From: Flavobacteriaceae bacterium
GTDB taxonomy: Bacteria > Bacteroidota > Bacteroidia > Flavobacteriales > Flavobacteriaceae
Direction of reading: 5' to 3'
Assembly (NCBI GenBank): GCA_017858055.1
Contig: JAFMCA010000005.1
Location: 1 to 64,000 of the forward strand
DNA length: 64,000 bases
Below the pieces are notes generated by a model. That model did no database searches. It had not been told where the DNA came from and saw only the letters and a list, made by a program, of their open reading frames with translations. Numbering within the stretch: position 1 is the stretch's first letter; every line of letters begins with the position of its first letter. The position numbers and the translations under genes are program-made. Of the stretch, positions 51,580-60,355 are shown piece after piece.

Positions 51580-51999
51580 CTAGGCATAAACAACAAGCGC
51601 ATGAAGAAAAATATAAAATTTAATTTTTTGGGGTGGGGGTGGATTCCATTGTGAAGAATTTTTTTCTCTATTAAAAAACTTCTGATGAACACTCGGAATT
51701 TTCTCATCATAGGGAAAATTTCCTAAAAAAATTGAAGGAACGAAACCTGTTTCCTGCTGTTGAGGTTCCTGATTTTGAAAAAGTAAGACTTGATCTTCGC
51801 AGCAAGAAAATTTTGAAAACTTAGTGTGTTCCGATTTCTTCTCCTTGTGATTGACTTCCATTCCACAAGTAAGAGGATCATTTGCAAAAGAAATTACCGA
51901 AATCTCCGCTCCACAATAATGAACGTTTAAAGCAAAACCTATTCGCGTACTCAGTAAGAAGAATGCGAGGGCAAAACTGAAAAATCGTTTAAAATTCAT
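51580..51999 (-). CDS. HYC_CC_PP family protein
   Basis: From ATG 51999 a 139-residue protein with a signal-like N-terminal helix (FKRFFSFALAFFLLSTRIGFA). The three name-giving motifs appear in order: HYCGAEI (about 27-33), SCCEDQ (about 64-69) and NPPPPQK near the C-terminus. The family is restricted to Bacteroidota and typically lies next to HMA and TonB metal genes; its biochemical role is unknown. A classical -7 box TATCTTTG ends four bases before the ATG. Confidence 0.85.
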   Translation of the reverse strand: MNFKRFFSFALAFFLLSTRIGFALNVHYCGAEISVISFANDPLTCGMEVNHKEKKSEHTKFSKFSCCEDQVLLFQNQEPQQQETGFVPSIFLGNFPYDEKIPSVHQKFFNREKNSSQWNPPPPQKIKFYIFLHALVVYA

Positions 52000-52003
52000 G
52001 CTG

Positions 52004-52011
52004 CAAAGATA
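52004..52011 (-). promoter_or_regulatory. -7 box TATCTTTG before the HYC_CC_PP gene
   Basis: Exact TAnnTTTG match ending four bases before ATG 51999 on the minus strand. A TTG (minus strand, plus 52036-52038) lies 24 bases further upstream. The transcript would be nearly leaderless. Confidence 0.6.
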
Positions 52012-52017
52012 CACATT

Positions 52018-52722
52018 TTACAAAATATACTCCATCAATAACATCAAGGACATGATGATCATAATTCCATTCTCAAGCAAGGTTGCTTCTGTCATCGGCA
52101 AATTGAGTGCAGTTCCCAAGCAAGCACATTGAATTTCAGATTTATTTATAAGAGACTTAAGTACTCCATAGGTGGTTAAAGATAAAATTAGGAGGGTAAT
52201 TCCTAAAATTAGAGGTAATTGCCATGAAAACATAAAGGCTACACCCAGAACAGACTCAATGAAAGGATAACTTTTTGCGTACAATTGACTTCTTTTTGCA
52301 AGGGGGTCATAGCGTGCAAAAGAATCAGGAAACCCTTTGTAGTCTAAAAACTTAAAAAAACTGAATACGATAAAAAAGAGCCCCATAAAATAATGCATTG
52401 TTTTCTCAGTAGTTGCAGAAGTGATGTAGGATAAAAATAGAGTGCCCAATATTATATAACCGAAAATTAAAAAAAGAGGATACAAAGCTTTTAATTTAGA
52501 TTCAGAGGAAATAGAACTAATGTTCTCAGTTACCGTATATTTTGATCCCAAAAGAGTGCTGATATCTTTCAATGGAATGGTCTGATCAGTTACAATAGAT
52601 GCCTCCCCTGTTTCTAAAGAAACTTGAATTTCAGAACTATTGGATAGCGTTTGTAGTTTTTCAAGGATCCCTTTTCGGCAATTTTGACAGGTCATTCCCT
52701 CTATGTAAAACTGCTGTTTCAT
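52018..52722 (-). CDS. HMA domain fused to a MauE/DoxX-like membrane protein
   Basis: From ATG 52722 a 234-residue protein: an HMA domain about 1-70 with EGMTCQNC (Cys12, Cys15), then four to five membrane helices ending in QCACLGTALNLPMTEATLLEN, the Cys-x-Cys pattern of MauE-like redox or metal-linked membrane proteins. The N-terminal HMA should be cytoplasmic. It heads the minus-strand set with the HYC_CC_PP, TonB receptor and HMA genes. It may move the metal across the inner membrane or support it; this is inference. The longer start (52806) is rejected. Confidence 0.8.
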   Translation of the reverse strand: MKQQFYIEGMTCQNCRKGILEKLQTLSNSSEIQVSLETGEASIVTDQTIPLKDISTLLGSKYTVTENISSISSESKLKALYPLFLIFGYIILGTLFLSYITSATTEKTMHYFMGLFFIVFSFFKFLDYKGFPDSFARYDPLAKRSQLYAKSYPFIESVLGVAFMFSWQLPLILGITLLILSLTTYGVLKSLINKSEIQCACLGTALNLPMTEATLLENGIMIIMSLMLLMEYIL

Positions 52723-52848
52723 CTTTTTATTTACAAAGTTGACTATTAATAATCGATTTATAAGTAAGGGCTCTGTTAAAAGTGAGTTAAAGACAGTTGA
52801 AGACATGAAAACTAAAAATAAAATTCTCTAATTCAGCGATTTAATACT

Positions 52849-52856
52849 TACTTTTG
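52849..52856 (+). promoter_or_regulatory. -7 box TACTTTTG before the GAF gene
   Basis: Exact TAnnTTTG match ending six bases before ATG 52863; no -33 TTG in the usual window. It would give an almost leaderless transcript. Confidence 0.45.
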
Positions 52857-52862
52857 TAAGCT

Positions 52863-53348
52863 ATGATTAGTACTAAGCATTCATCGGTTTTTGACAAAAT
52901 CTCAACTCTCCTTCTCAAGGAGAAGTTGGCACTTGTTGATTGTTTGAATTTGGTTTGCGAAAGTTTGAAAACAGAAATGGAGGCCTACGATTGGGTTGGG
53001 TTTTATTTTTCAGATTTTGAAAGTAAAACACTTCATTTAAAGGCTTTTAGCGGAGCTCCAACGGAACACACCTGCATCCCTTTTGGAAAAGGGATTTGTG
53101 GGCAAGTAGCACTCTCCAATCAAAATTTCGTAGTTCCAGACGTAAGTCAACAAGAGAATTATATCGCCTGCAGTATGGATGTACGTTCTGAACTAGTCGT
53201 TCCCCTTTTTTTAAATCAAAAAAACATTGGACAAATCGATATTGATTCCAAAACACCAAATCCCTTTTCTTCAGAGGATGAACAATTACTTGAAAGAGTA
53301 TGTCATCTCATTTCAAAGACCTACGGAGCATCACTACTAAAATTATAA
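52863..53348 (+). CDS. GAF-domain free methionine-(R)-sulfoxide reductase-like protein
   Basis: A 161-residue cytoplasmic GAF protein. YDWVGFYF, IPFGKGICGQVA and VVPDVSQQENYIACSMDVRSELVVP, with the pattern of cysteines (HTC, GKGIC, IAC), match the fRMsr family that reduces free methionine-R-sulfoxide using Cys chemistry. The length is standard for the stand-alone enzyme. It is 7 bp before purH on the same strand. Confidence 0.87.
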   Translation: MISTKHSSVFDKISTLLLKEKLALVDCLNLVCESLKTEMEAYDWVGFYFSDFESKTLHLKAFSGAPTEHTCIPFGKGICGQVALSNQNFVVPDVSQQENYIACSMDVRSELVVPLFLNQKNIGQIDIDSKTPNPFSSEDEQLLERVCHLISKTYGASLLKL

Positions 53349-53355
53349 CGTTACT

Positions 53356-54879
53356 ATGAGTCAAAGAAAAATTAAAACTGCACTAATTTCTGTTTTTGAT
53401 AAAACCGGTTTACAACCTTTGATAGAAACTCTTGTCGAACATGGCGTCTCCTTATATTCCACAGGAGGAACAGAAACCTTTATCCGAGAATTAGGACACG
53501 AAGTTAATGCAGTGGAAGAACTCACTGGATATCCCTCCATCTTGGGTGGGCGTGTAAAAACCTTACACCCCAAAGTATTTGGTGGGATTTTAAATCGAGG
53601 TCATAATGAAAATGATCAAGAGGAATTAGAACAATACGAAATCCCAGGAATGGATTTAGTCATCGTCGATTTGTATCCTTTTGAAAAAACAGTCGCTGGA
53701 AATGCAAGTGAAAGTGAAATCATTGAAAAAATTGATATTGGTGGTATCGCCCTGATTCGTGCTGCTGCCAAAAATTTTAATGACGTTTTTTGTATTTCTA
53801 ACAAATCAGATTACAGCACATTTATCGATATTTTTAACAGTAGTGACGGTTCCCCTGACTTAGCGATAAGAAAAGAATTTGCAGTAAAAGCATTTCACAC
53901 CTCTTCCCATTACGACACAGCAATTTTCAATCATTTCGACAGCAAAAAAGATCGTTTAAAACTAAGTATAGGTGAATCTAAAGAACTTCGATACGGTGAA
54001 AATCCTCATCAAAAAGGACGCTTTTTTGGTCCCTTAGAGGAATTGCTTGAACAAGTAAACGGAAAAGCTATTTCATACAACAACCTCTTGGATATTGACG
54101 CTGCCGTAAATTTAATGCTGGAATTTTACGATGGTCCTCCTGCCTTTGGTATTTTAAAACATAACAATGCCTGTGGTTTTGCCGTACGTGATACCTTGGC
54201 ATCGGCCTATAAAGATGCCTTAGCAGCAGATCCTGTATCTGCATTTGGAGGGGTCTTGATCTGCAACCATACCTTGGATTTAGAAACCGCGGAAGCCATT
54301 CACAGTCTGTTCTGTGAAGTTGTGATTGCGCCAGATTATCAAGTTGAAGCACTCAATCTTTTAAAAGAAAGAAAAAATCGTATTCTTTTAATTCAAAAGA
54401 ATACACCCATGTCGAATCAAAGTGTGCGAACCTGTTTAAATGGATTTCTTGTACAAGATAAAGACACCAAAACAGATCAGGAAGAAGATTTAACTACCGT
54501 TACTAAGATTGCTCCAACAAGAGCTGAAATAGACGATTTAATTTTTGCTTCCAAAATAGGTAAGCATACCAAATCGAATACCATCATTTTAGCAAAAAAC
54601 CAACAATTGCTTGCTTCTGGCACAGGTCAAACTTCTAGAGTAGATGCCCTTCATCAAGCAATTAACAAAGCAAAAAGTTTTGGTTTTAATCTAAACGCTT
54701 CCGTCATGGCAAGTGATGCCTTTTTCCCTTTCCCTGATTGTGTAGAAATTGCTGATAAAGAAGGTATCAAAGCCGTAATTCAACCCGGTGGTTCAATAAA
54801 AGATAATGACTCAATTGCCTATTGTGATACTCATAAAATGACAATGGTTTTTACTGGAATACGTCACTTTAAACATTAA
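53356..54879 (+). CDS. purH: Bifunctional AICAR formyltransferase/IMP cyclohydrolase PurH
   Basis: A 507-residue enzyme of the last two steps of IMP synthesis. N-terminal cyclohydrolase domain about 1-150 (ALISVFDKTG, YSTGGTETF, GGRVKTLHPKVFGGIL) and C-terminal transformylase (LRYGENPHQKGRFFG, LKHNNACGFA, DAFFPFPD, IQPGGSIKD). Complete. Follows the GAF gene; precedes mreB by 29 bp. Confidence 0.97.
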   Translation: MSQRKIKTALISVFDKTGLQPLIETLVEHGVSLYSTGGTETFIRELGHEVNAVEELTGYPSILGGRVKTLHPKVFGGILNRGHNENDQEELEQYEIPGMDLVIVDLYPFEKTVAGNASESEIIEKIDIGGIALIRAAAKNFNDVFCISNKSDYSTFIDIFNSSDGSPDLAIRKEFAVKAFHTSSHYDTAIFNHFDSKKDRLKLSIGESKELRYGENPHQKGRFFGPLEELLEQVNGKAISYNNLLDIDAAVNLMLEFYDGPPAFGILKHNNACGFAVRDTLASAYKDALAADPVSAFGGVLICNHTLDLETAEAIHSLFCEVVIAPDYQVEALNLLKERKNRILLIQKNTPMSNQSVRTCLNGFLVQDKDTKTDQEEDLTTVTKIAPTRAEIDDLIFASKIGKHTKSNTIILAKNQQLLASGTGQTSRVDALHQAINKAKSFGFNLNASVMASDAFFPFPDCVEIADKEGIKAVIQPGGSIKDNDSIAYCDTHKMTMVFTGIRHFKH

Positions 54880-54908
54880 TTCATAATTTTAACTAATAAA
54901 TCGAACAA

Positions 54909-55928
54909 ATGGGATTTTTTACTGACGAAATCGCTATTGACTTGGGAACTGCAAATACATTGATCATTCACAATGACAAGGTAGTTGTTAACAGTCCTTC
55001 TATTGTTGCCATTGATCGTACTACCAATAAGGTAATAGCGATCGGACAAGAAGCTAGTATGATGCAGGGGAAGACCCATGAAAATATTCGAACAGTTCGA
55101 CCGTTAAAAGATGGTGTAATTGCCGATTTTAACGCCTCTGAACAGATGATCAATCGGTTAATCAAAAGTATCCCCTCATTAAACAGGCGCTTCTTTTCTC
55201 CCTCCCTTCGAATGGTAATTTGTATTCCCTCTGGTATTACCGAGGTGGAAATGCGTGCCGTAAGAGAGTCTGCCGAAAGAGTTAACGGTAAAGAAGTTTA
55301 TCTGATCCATGAGCCCATGGCCGCCGCAATAGGAATCGGTATTGATATCATGCAACCCAAAGGAAACATGATCGTAGACATAGGGGGTGGTACTACAGAA
55401 ATTGCAATTATCGCTCTATCAGGAATAGTTTGCGATAAATCCATCAAAATTGCGGGTGATGTATTTACAAATGACATCATCAACTATATGCGAAGCAAAC
55501 ACAATTTGTATGTAGGAGAACGCACTGCTGAAAAAATAAAAATTCTCGTGGGGAGTGTTATGGAAGACCTAGAAAATCCGCCAGAAGAAATGTCTGTTCA
55601 AGGTAGAGATCTGCTTTCAGGAAAACCAAAACAAGTGATAATTAATCATACTGAAATCGCGAAAGCACTCGATAAATCTGTATTGCGTATTGAAGACGCC
55701 ATTATGGAAGCACTTTCTCAAACTCCACCAGAATTAGCTGCGGACATCTATAATACTGGAATTTATCTTGCAGGTGGAGGCGCCCTTTTAAGAGGACTAG
55801 ACAAGAGGCTTTCTCAGAAAACAGATCTTCCAATCTATGTTGCAGAGGATCCGCTTCAAGCCGTTGTGAGAGGAACAGGAATTGCACTTAAGAATATCGA
55901 GCGATATAGAACCGTTTTGATAAAATAA
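54909..55928 (+). CDS. mreB: Rod shape-determining protein MreB
   Basis: A 339-residue actin-like cytoskeletal ATPase: DLGTANTLI (phosphate 1), DIGGGTTEIAII (phosphate 2), LAGGGALLRGLDK (adenosine). It polymerises beneath the membrane and directs side-wall peptidoglycan synthesis. First gene of the mreB-mreC-mreD-mrdA-rodA set, 6 bp before mreC. Confidence 0.97.
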   Translation: MGFFTDEIAIDLGTANTLIIHNDKVVVNSPSIVAIDRTTNKVIAIGQEASMMQGKTHENIRTVRPLKDGVIADFNASEQMINRLIKSIPSLNRRFFSPSLRMVICIPSGITEVEMRAVRESAERVNGKEVYLIHEPMAAAIGIGIDIMQPKGNMIVDIGGGTTEIAIIALSGIVCDKSIKIAGDVFTNDIINYMRSKHNLYVGERTAEKIKILVGSVMEDLENPPEEMSVQGRDLLSGKPKQVIINHTEIAKALDKSVLRIEDAIMEALSQTPPELAADIYNTGIYLAGGGALLRGLDKRLSQKTDLPIYVAEDPLQAVVRGTGIALKNIERYRTVLIK

Positions 55929-55934
55929 TTTGCT

Positions 55935-56756
55935 ATGCAGCGAATTCTGAATGCGCTACTCCAGTTTAGAAATCCAATCCTTTATTTCTTTTTACTTACA
56001 ATTTCTCTATCGATTACGAATAACAGGAGCGCATTTCATGAATATACATTAGAAAAGTATGGTTTCTATTTTTCGTCTAAACTCTATGCTTTTCAGTACT
56101 CCATTAGCAATTATTTTAATCTTGGGACTGTAAACCGCCAACTTCTTGAAGAAAACGAAAAACTGAAAGCTGTAGAGCTTGAAATCAATAAATTACCCCT
56201 GTACCCAGGAGCACTCATAAAACCTCAACGATTCCCCTATAAATTAAAAAAGGCCACCGTTTTAAAAAATAGTTTTCAGAATCAAAGAAATTTTATACTT
56301 ATTAATCAGGGTTCGAGCCATGGGATTCGGCCCGAAATGGGTGTAATTTCTAACAATGGTATTGTTGGTATTGTCCATTCTGTATCAAAAAATTACGCAA
56401 ATGTAATTTCCATACTTCATCAAGATCTCAAAATTAATGTCCGAACCACCAAAAGTCCAGCCTTTGGCTCTCTAGTTTGGAAAGGCGGATCTCCCCTTGA
56501 ATTTAAAATTGAAGACATCGTTACGAATGCCAATATACATGTGGGAGATACGATAATTACTGGAGGTATGTCCTTTTATTTTCCCCTTGGTATCCCAATT
56601 GGTCATATTACTCATCTGGAGAAAAATGAAGAAAATGGATATTTTTCAATTGACGCCCAACTGTTTAATGATCCCTCACAGGTCTATTATGTCTATGTCC
56701 TAGAAAATCAAGATTTTGAGGAACTTGAATCACTTCAAAAGAATATTGTCCAATGA
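55935..56756 (+). CDS. mreC: Rod shape-determining protein MreC
   Basis: A 273-residue bitopic protein: N-terminal membrane helix (about 13-30), a short coiled coil (about 60-85, with RQLLEENEKLKAVELEI), then a beta-rich periplasmic domain with NQGSSHGIRPEMGVISNNGIVG. It links MreB to the wall synthases. It overlaps mreD by 4 bases. Confidence 0.95.
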   Translation: MQRILNALLQFRNPILYFFLLTISLSITNNRSAFHEYTLEKYGFYFSSKLYAFQYSISNYFNLGTVNRQLLEENEKLKAVELEINKLPLYPGALIKPQRFPYKLKKATVLKNSFQNQRNFILINQGSSHGIRPEMGVISNNGIVGIVHSVSKNYANVISILHQDLKINVRTTKSPAFGSLVWKGGSPLEFKIEDIVTNANIHVGDTIITGGMSFYFPLGIPIGHITHLEKNEENGYFSIDAQLFNDPSQVYYVYVLENQDFEELESLQKNIVQ

Positions 56757-57256
56757 ATATCTTTTCCATATCCGCCATAATAACCTTTATATCGTTGGTC
56801 TTAGCTCAAACATTGCTCTTTAACCACTTCTATATTTTTGGATTTGTTAACCCGATTGTTTACTTACTTTTCTTTGTTTATTACCGATTTGAAAGTAACC
56901 AGACACTGCTTATTGGATTGGCTTTTTTACTTGGCTTTTTTGTGGACTTCATTTCCCAATCTGGGGGTGCACACACCATAGCTTCCTTAACTGTAGGATT
57001 TCTGAGGCCTATCCTAATAAGATACGCTTTTGGAGCTACAATGGATTCACCTCAAAGTTATTTCACCGATTCTAGAAGGATTAATAAACTTATTTTTCTA
57101 GTTCTGATGGTATTGCTGCATCACACTTTCTATTTTACTTTAGTTTATTTTAGTTGGGATGCATTCTACCTAATTCTTCGGAACACCTTTATCACTTCTA
57201 TTTTTTCCTTAATTTTAATAGGTATCATATTAAGTTTTTACCCAAACAAAAAATGA
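56753..57256 (+). CDS. mreD: Rod shape-determining protein MreD
   Basis: A 167-residue membrane protein with five to six helices, starting FSISAIITFISLVLAQTLLFNHFYIFGFVNPIVYLLF, the MreD pattern; LGFFVDFISQSGGAHTIA is also typical. It overlaps mreC and mrdA by 4 bases each, indicating coupled translation. Confidence 0.92.
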   Translation: MNIFSISAIITFISLVLAQTLLFNHFYIFGFVNPIVYLLFFVYYRFESNQTLLIGLAFLLGFFVDFISQSGGAHTIASLTVGFLRPILIRYAFGATMDSPQSYFTDSRRINKLIFLVLMVLLHHTFYFTLVYFSWDAFYLILRNTFITSIFSLILIGIILSFYPNKK

Positions 57257-59115
57257 TTAAGAAGTTCGTCTTGTTAAGTTTTACGTTAGGGAGTGCTTTG
57301 TTGTTTATCGTAAAGTTGATTTCACTACAAATTATCAATCAAGATTACAACGAAATTTCTCTTAACAATGCTGTAGAAAAAAGACCCGTTTATCCTACTC
57401 GAGGCTTGATTTTCGACAGAAACGGAACCCTTATGGTGGCAAATCAACCCGTATATGATTTAATGGTTGTTCCCGACAATTTAAAACCATTTGACACCTT
57501 AGAATTAATTTCATTTTTGGATATTTCGAAGGATGAGCTGGACCAACGATTAACAAAAGCAAAACGTTTTTCCTCAAAAATTCCTTCCGTAGTTTCCAGA
57601 CAAATCAGCAAAGAAAAGCAAGCTCTTTTCCAGGAAAAAATATGGAAATACAATGGGTTCTATTTTCAGAAAAAAACAATTCGTGATTATATACTCCCCA
57701 TTGCATCAAATGTGATAGGCTACACCAGCGAAATTAACCCCGCTGAATTAAAAAACAAGTCAGAATACAGTCTTGGTGAGATGATCGGTAGGCAGGGGAT
57801 AGAAAAAACTTACGAACGAAATTTAAAAGGAGAAAAAGGAGTTCAGTTTTATCAAAAAGATCGGTTCAATCGTATTATTGGCTCCTATAAAGAGGGATTC
57901 TATGACGAAAATCCACAAGCAGCGGACAATCTTACTTTAACTCTTGATGCCCAACTCCAACTTTACGGAGAGTCGTTAATGAAAAATAAACGGGGGGGCA
58001 TTGTCGCGATTGAACCTTCCTCTGGAGAGGTGCTTGCATTAGTTACTGCACCGAGTTATGATCCCAATTTATTGTTGGGTGGCTCTCGCTCAGATAGCTT
58101 TCGGGTATTGGTCAACGATACGATTGCCAAACCTCTTTTTGATCGTGGATTACAGGCAGAATATGCTCCAGGCTCACCATTTAAAACTCTTAATGCCCTT
58201 ATCGCACTTCAAGAAGGAGTGATTACCCCTAAGACTCAGTTTACATGTAATCAAGGGCACTATTATGCCCGAGGTTCATTTATGAAATGTCATTGTCCAA
58301 TAGGAACATCGAATGATTTAATTCAAGGCATATACAATTCATGTAATAGTTATTTTGCGAAGACTTATGTACAAATCATTAACAAGGATTCTACAGCTTC
58401 AATTGGCTTGGATCGATGGAGAACACACCTTGAAAAATTTGGTTTAGGAAATTATTTGGGCTATGATCTTCCCATTGGAAAAAAAGGATTCATCCCCAGT
58501 AGTTCCTATTACGACCGATGGTATGAAAAAGGAAGTTGGGGACCTACAACGGTAATCTCTAACGCTATTGGTCAAGGAGAAGTGCTTGCAACACCCATAC
58601 AAATGGCGAATTTTACAGCAGCCATTGCCAACAGAGGATTTTATATCAAACCTCATTTTGTAAAACCAGCCTCACTTCAAGTTAACGATTCCCTCTACCC
58701 AAAAAATCAAACACTTATCAATACTGAACATTTTGAAACTGTAATTGAAGGGATGTATCAGGTCGTTGAAAAAGGGACTGCACGAATTGCTCGAATACCA
58801 GGAATAGATGTCTGTGGAAAAACGGGTACAGCTGAAAACTTTATTCGACTGAACGGAGAAAAAACACAACTGACAGACCACTCCATCTTTATTGCCTTTG
58901 CACCTAAAGAAAATCCTAAAATCGTACTTGCGGTATTTGTAGAAAATGGATATTGGGGTGGGCGCTGGGCTGCTCCTATTGCAAGCTTGATGATCGAAAA
59001 ATATTTAAATGGAACGATAAAAAGAAGTTGGCTTGAGGATCGAATGCTCAATGGAAGTTTGATGAGCGAATACATGAAACCCTTGTCAGGAAAACCATTC
59101 AACATCAATGAATAA
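57253..59115 (+). CDS. mrdA: Penicillin-binding protein 2 (elongasome transpeptidase)
   Basis: From ATG 57253 (ATGA overlap with mreD) a 620-residue class B PBP. Membrane helix about 5-24, pedestal with RGLIFDRNG, and a transpeptidase domain with the three active-site motifs SPFK, SCN (in YNSCNSYF) and KTG (in CGKTGTAEN). It crosslinks side-wall peptidoglycan with RodA. The rodA start overlaps the last bases. Confidence 0.96.
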   Translation: MIKKFVLLSFTLGSALLFIVKLISLQIINQDYNEISLNNAVEKRPVYPTRGLIFDRNGTLMVANQPVYDLMVVPDNLKPFDTLELISFLDISKDELDQRLTKAKRFSSKIPSVVSRQISKEKQALFQEKIWKYNGFYFQKKTIRDYILPIASNVIGYTSEINPAELKNKSEYSLGEMIGRQGIEKTYERNLKGEKGVQFYQKDRFNRIIGSYKEGFYDENPQAADNLTLTLDAQLQLYGESLMKNKRGGIVAIEPSSGEVLALVTAPSYDPNLLLGGSRSDSFRVLVNDTIAKPLFDRGLQAEYAPGSPFKTLNALIALQEGVITPKTQFTCNQGHYYARGSFMKCHCPIGTSNDLIQGIYNSCNSYFAKTYVQIINKDSTASIGLDRWRTHLEKFGLGNYLGYDLPIGKKGFIPSSSYYDRWYEKGSWGPTTVISNAIGQGEVLATPIQMANFTAAIANRGFYIKPHFVKPASLQVNDSLYPKNQTLINTEHFETVIEGMYQVVEKGTARIARIPGIDVCGKTGTAENFIRLNGEKTQLTDHSIFIAFAPKENPKIVLAVFVENGYWGGRWAAPIASLMIEKYLNGTIKRSWLEDRMLNGSLMSEYMKPLSGKPFNINE

Positions 59116-60355
59116 TAGTATTTTATCCCGTTTGGATTGGTTGAGTATTTTTCTCTATTTTTTATTAGTTGGCTTTGGAATACTAAACATTTACTCCTCA
59201 ATTCAATCAGACAATGCACTATCCCTTTGGGATATTTCAAACGTTGCGGGAAAACAACTTTTCATATTCTTGGGGTGTTGCATTACTCTTCCCCTTATTC
59301 TGTATATCAAATCAAATCTATTCGAACACCTGTCCTATATTTTTTATGGAATTTCTATTCTAAGTCTAATGGGCCTATTTGTTTTTGGACAAACTATTTC
59401 AGGTGCAACTTCTTGGTACAGCATTGGAGGTTTTAGTTTACAGCCCTCTGAATTTGCAAAGCTGACCACTGCCTTAGTACTTGCTCATTTTTTAAGTGCA
59501 ATTCAAACTGATCTTCGAAGACTAAAAGACCAATTCAAAATTGTTGCTTTTATTGGGTTACCCATGTTGCTGATCCTACTCCAACCCGATGCTGGATCTG
59601 CATTGGTGTTCTTGGGGCTCTTTTTTGTTTTTATCCGTGAAGGCATGAATCTTCGCTGGTTGTATTTGGGCATTCTATTGGTTTTGATTTTTATATTCAC
59701 CTTACTTTTCAAACCCATAGCAGTAAGTATTGGAGGACTACTGTTAATTTCGATAGCCTATTTTACAATTCGAAAATCGTTTAACAAAAAAAGCCCTTTC
59801 CTTATTACACTTGGAATTTGTGTCTTGTTCTCTTTTTCAGTTGATTTTATTTTCAATTCCCTATTTGAACAACGCCATCGGGATCGGTTTAATATTATTC
59901 TTGGATTGGAGGCTGATACCCAAGGAATAGGATACAACATCAATCAATCTAAAATTGCGATTGGTTCGGGTGGATTTTCTGGAAAAGGATTTTTAAACGG
60001 TACTCAAACCAAAGGAAACTTTGTCCCCGAACAACATACCGATTATATATTCAGTACCATAGGAGAGGAATGGGGATTTTTAGGAAGTTCTACCCTTATT
60101 ATCTTGTTCACAGTCCTGATTTTTAGGATAATTTACAGAGCAGAAAAACATACGAATACATATCGTCGCATCTATTCTTACGCTTTTGCAAGTATGCTTT
60201 TTATACATTTTTTTGTCAATATCGGGATGACCTTAGGTTTGGTTCCCACTGTAGGGATTCCTTTGCCTTTTATAAGCTATGGTGGATCCCATCTCATGGC
60301 ATTTAGCTTTATGCTTTTCCTTTATTTAAACTTTGATTCTCAACGCTTGTCCTAA
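59108..60355 (+). CDS. rodA: Rod shape-determining glycosyltransferase RodA
   Basis: A 415-residue SEDS polymerase with about ten membrane helices. GATSWYSIGGFSLQPSEFAKL and LLQPDAGSALVFLG, then the C-terminal GLVPTVGIPLPFISYGGSHLMAF, are SEDS hallmarks. It polymerises lipid II for PBP2. It overlaps mrdA by 8 bases and shares a stop overlap (CTAA) with the convergent permease gene. Confidence 0.96.
   Translation: MNNSILSRLDWLSIFLYFLLVGFGILNIYSSIQSDNALSLWDISNVAGKQLFIFLGCCITLPLILYIKSNLFEHLSYIFYGISILSLMGLFVFGQTISGATSWYSIGGFSLQPSEFAKLTTALVLAHFLSAIQTDLRRLKDQFKIVAFIGLPMLLILLQPDAGSALVFLGLFFVFIREGMNLRWLYLGILLVLIFIFTLLFKPIAVSIGGLLLISIAYFTIRKSFNKKSPFLITLGICVLFSFSVDFIFNSLFEQRHRDRFNIILGLEADTQGIGYNINQSKIAIGSGGFSGKGFLNGTQTKGNFVPEQHTDYIFSTIGEEWGFLGSSTLIILFTVLIFRIIYRAEKHTNTYRRIYSYAFASMLFIHFFVNIGMTLGLVPTVGIPLPFISYGGSHLMAFSFMLFLYLNFDSQRLS

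Noticed and set aside
57154-57252. Longer start for PBP2 at 57154
   Set aside because: The extra 33 residues are a shadow of mreD; ATG 57253 overlaps the mreD stop and directly precedes the membrane helix.
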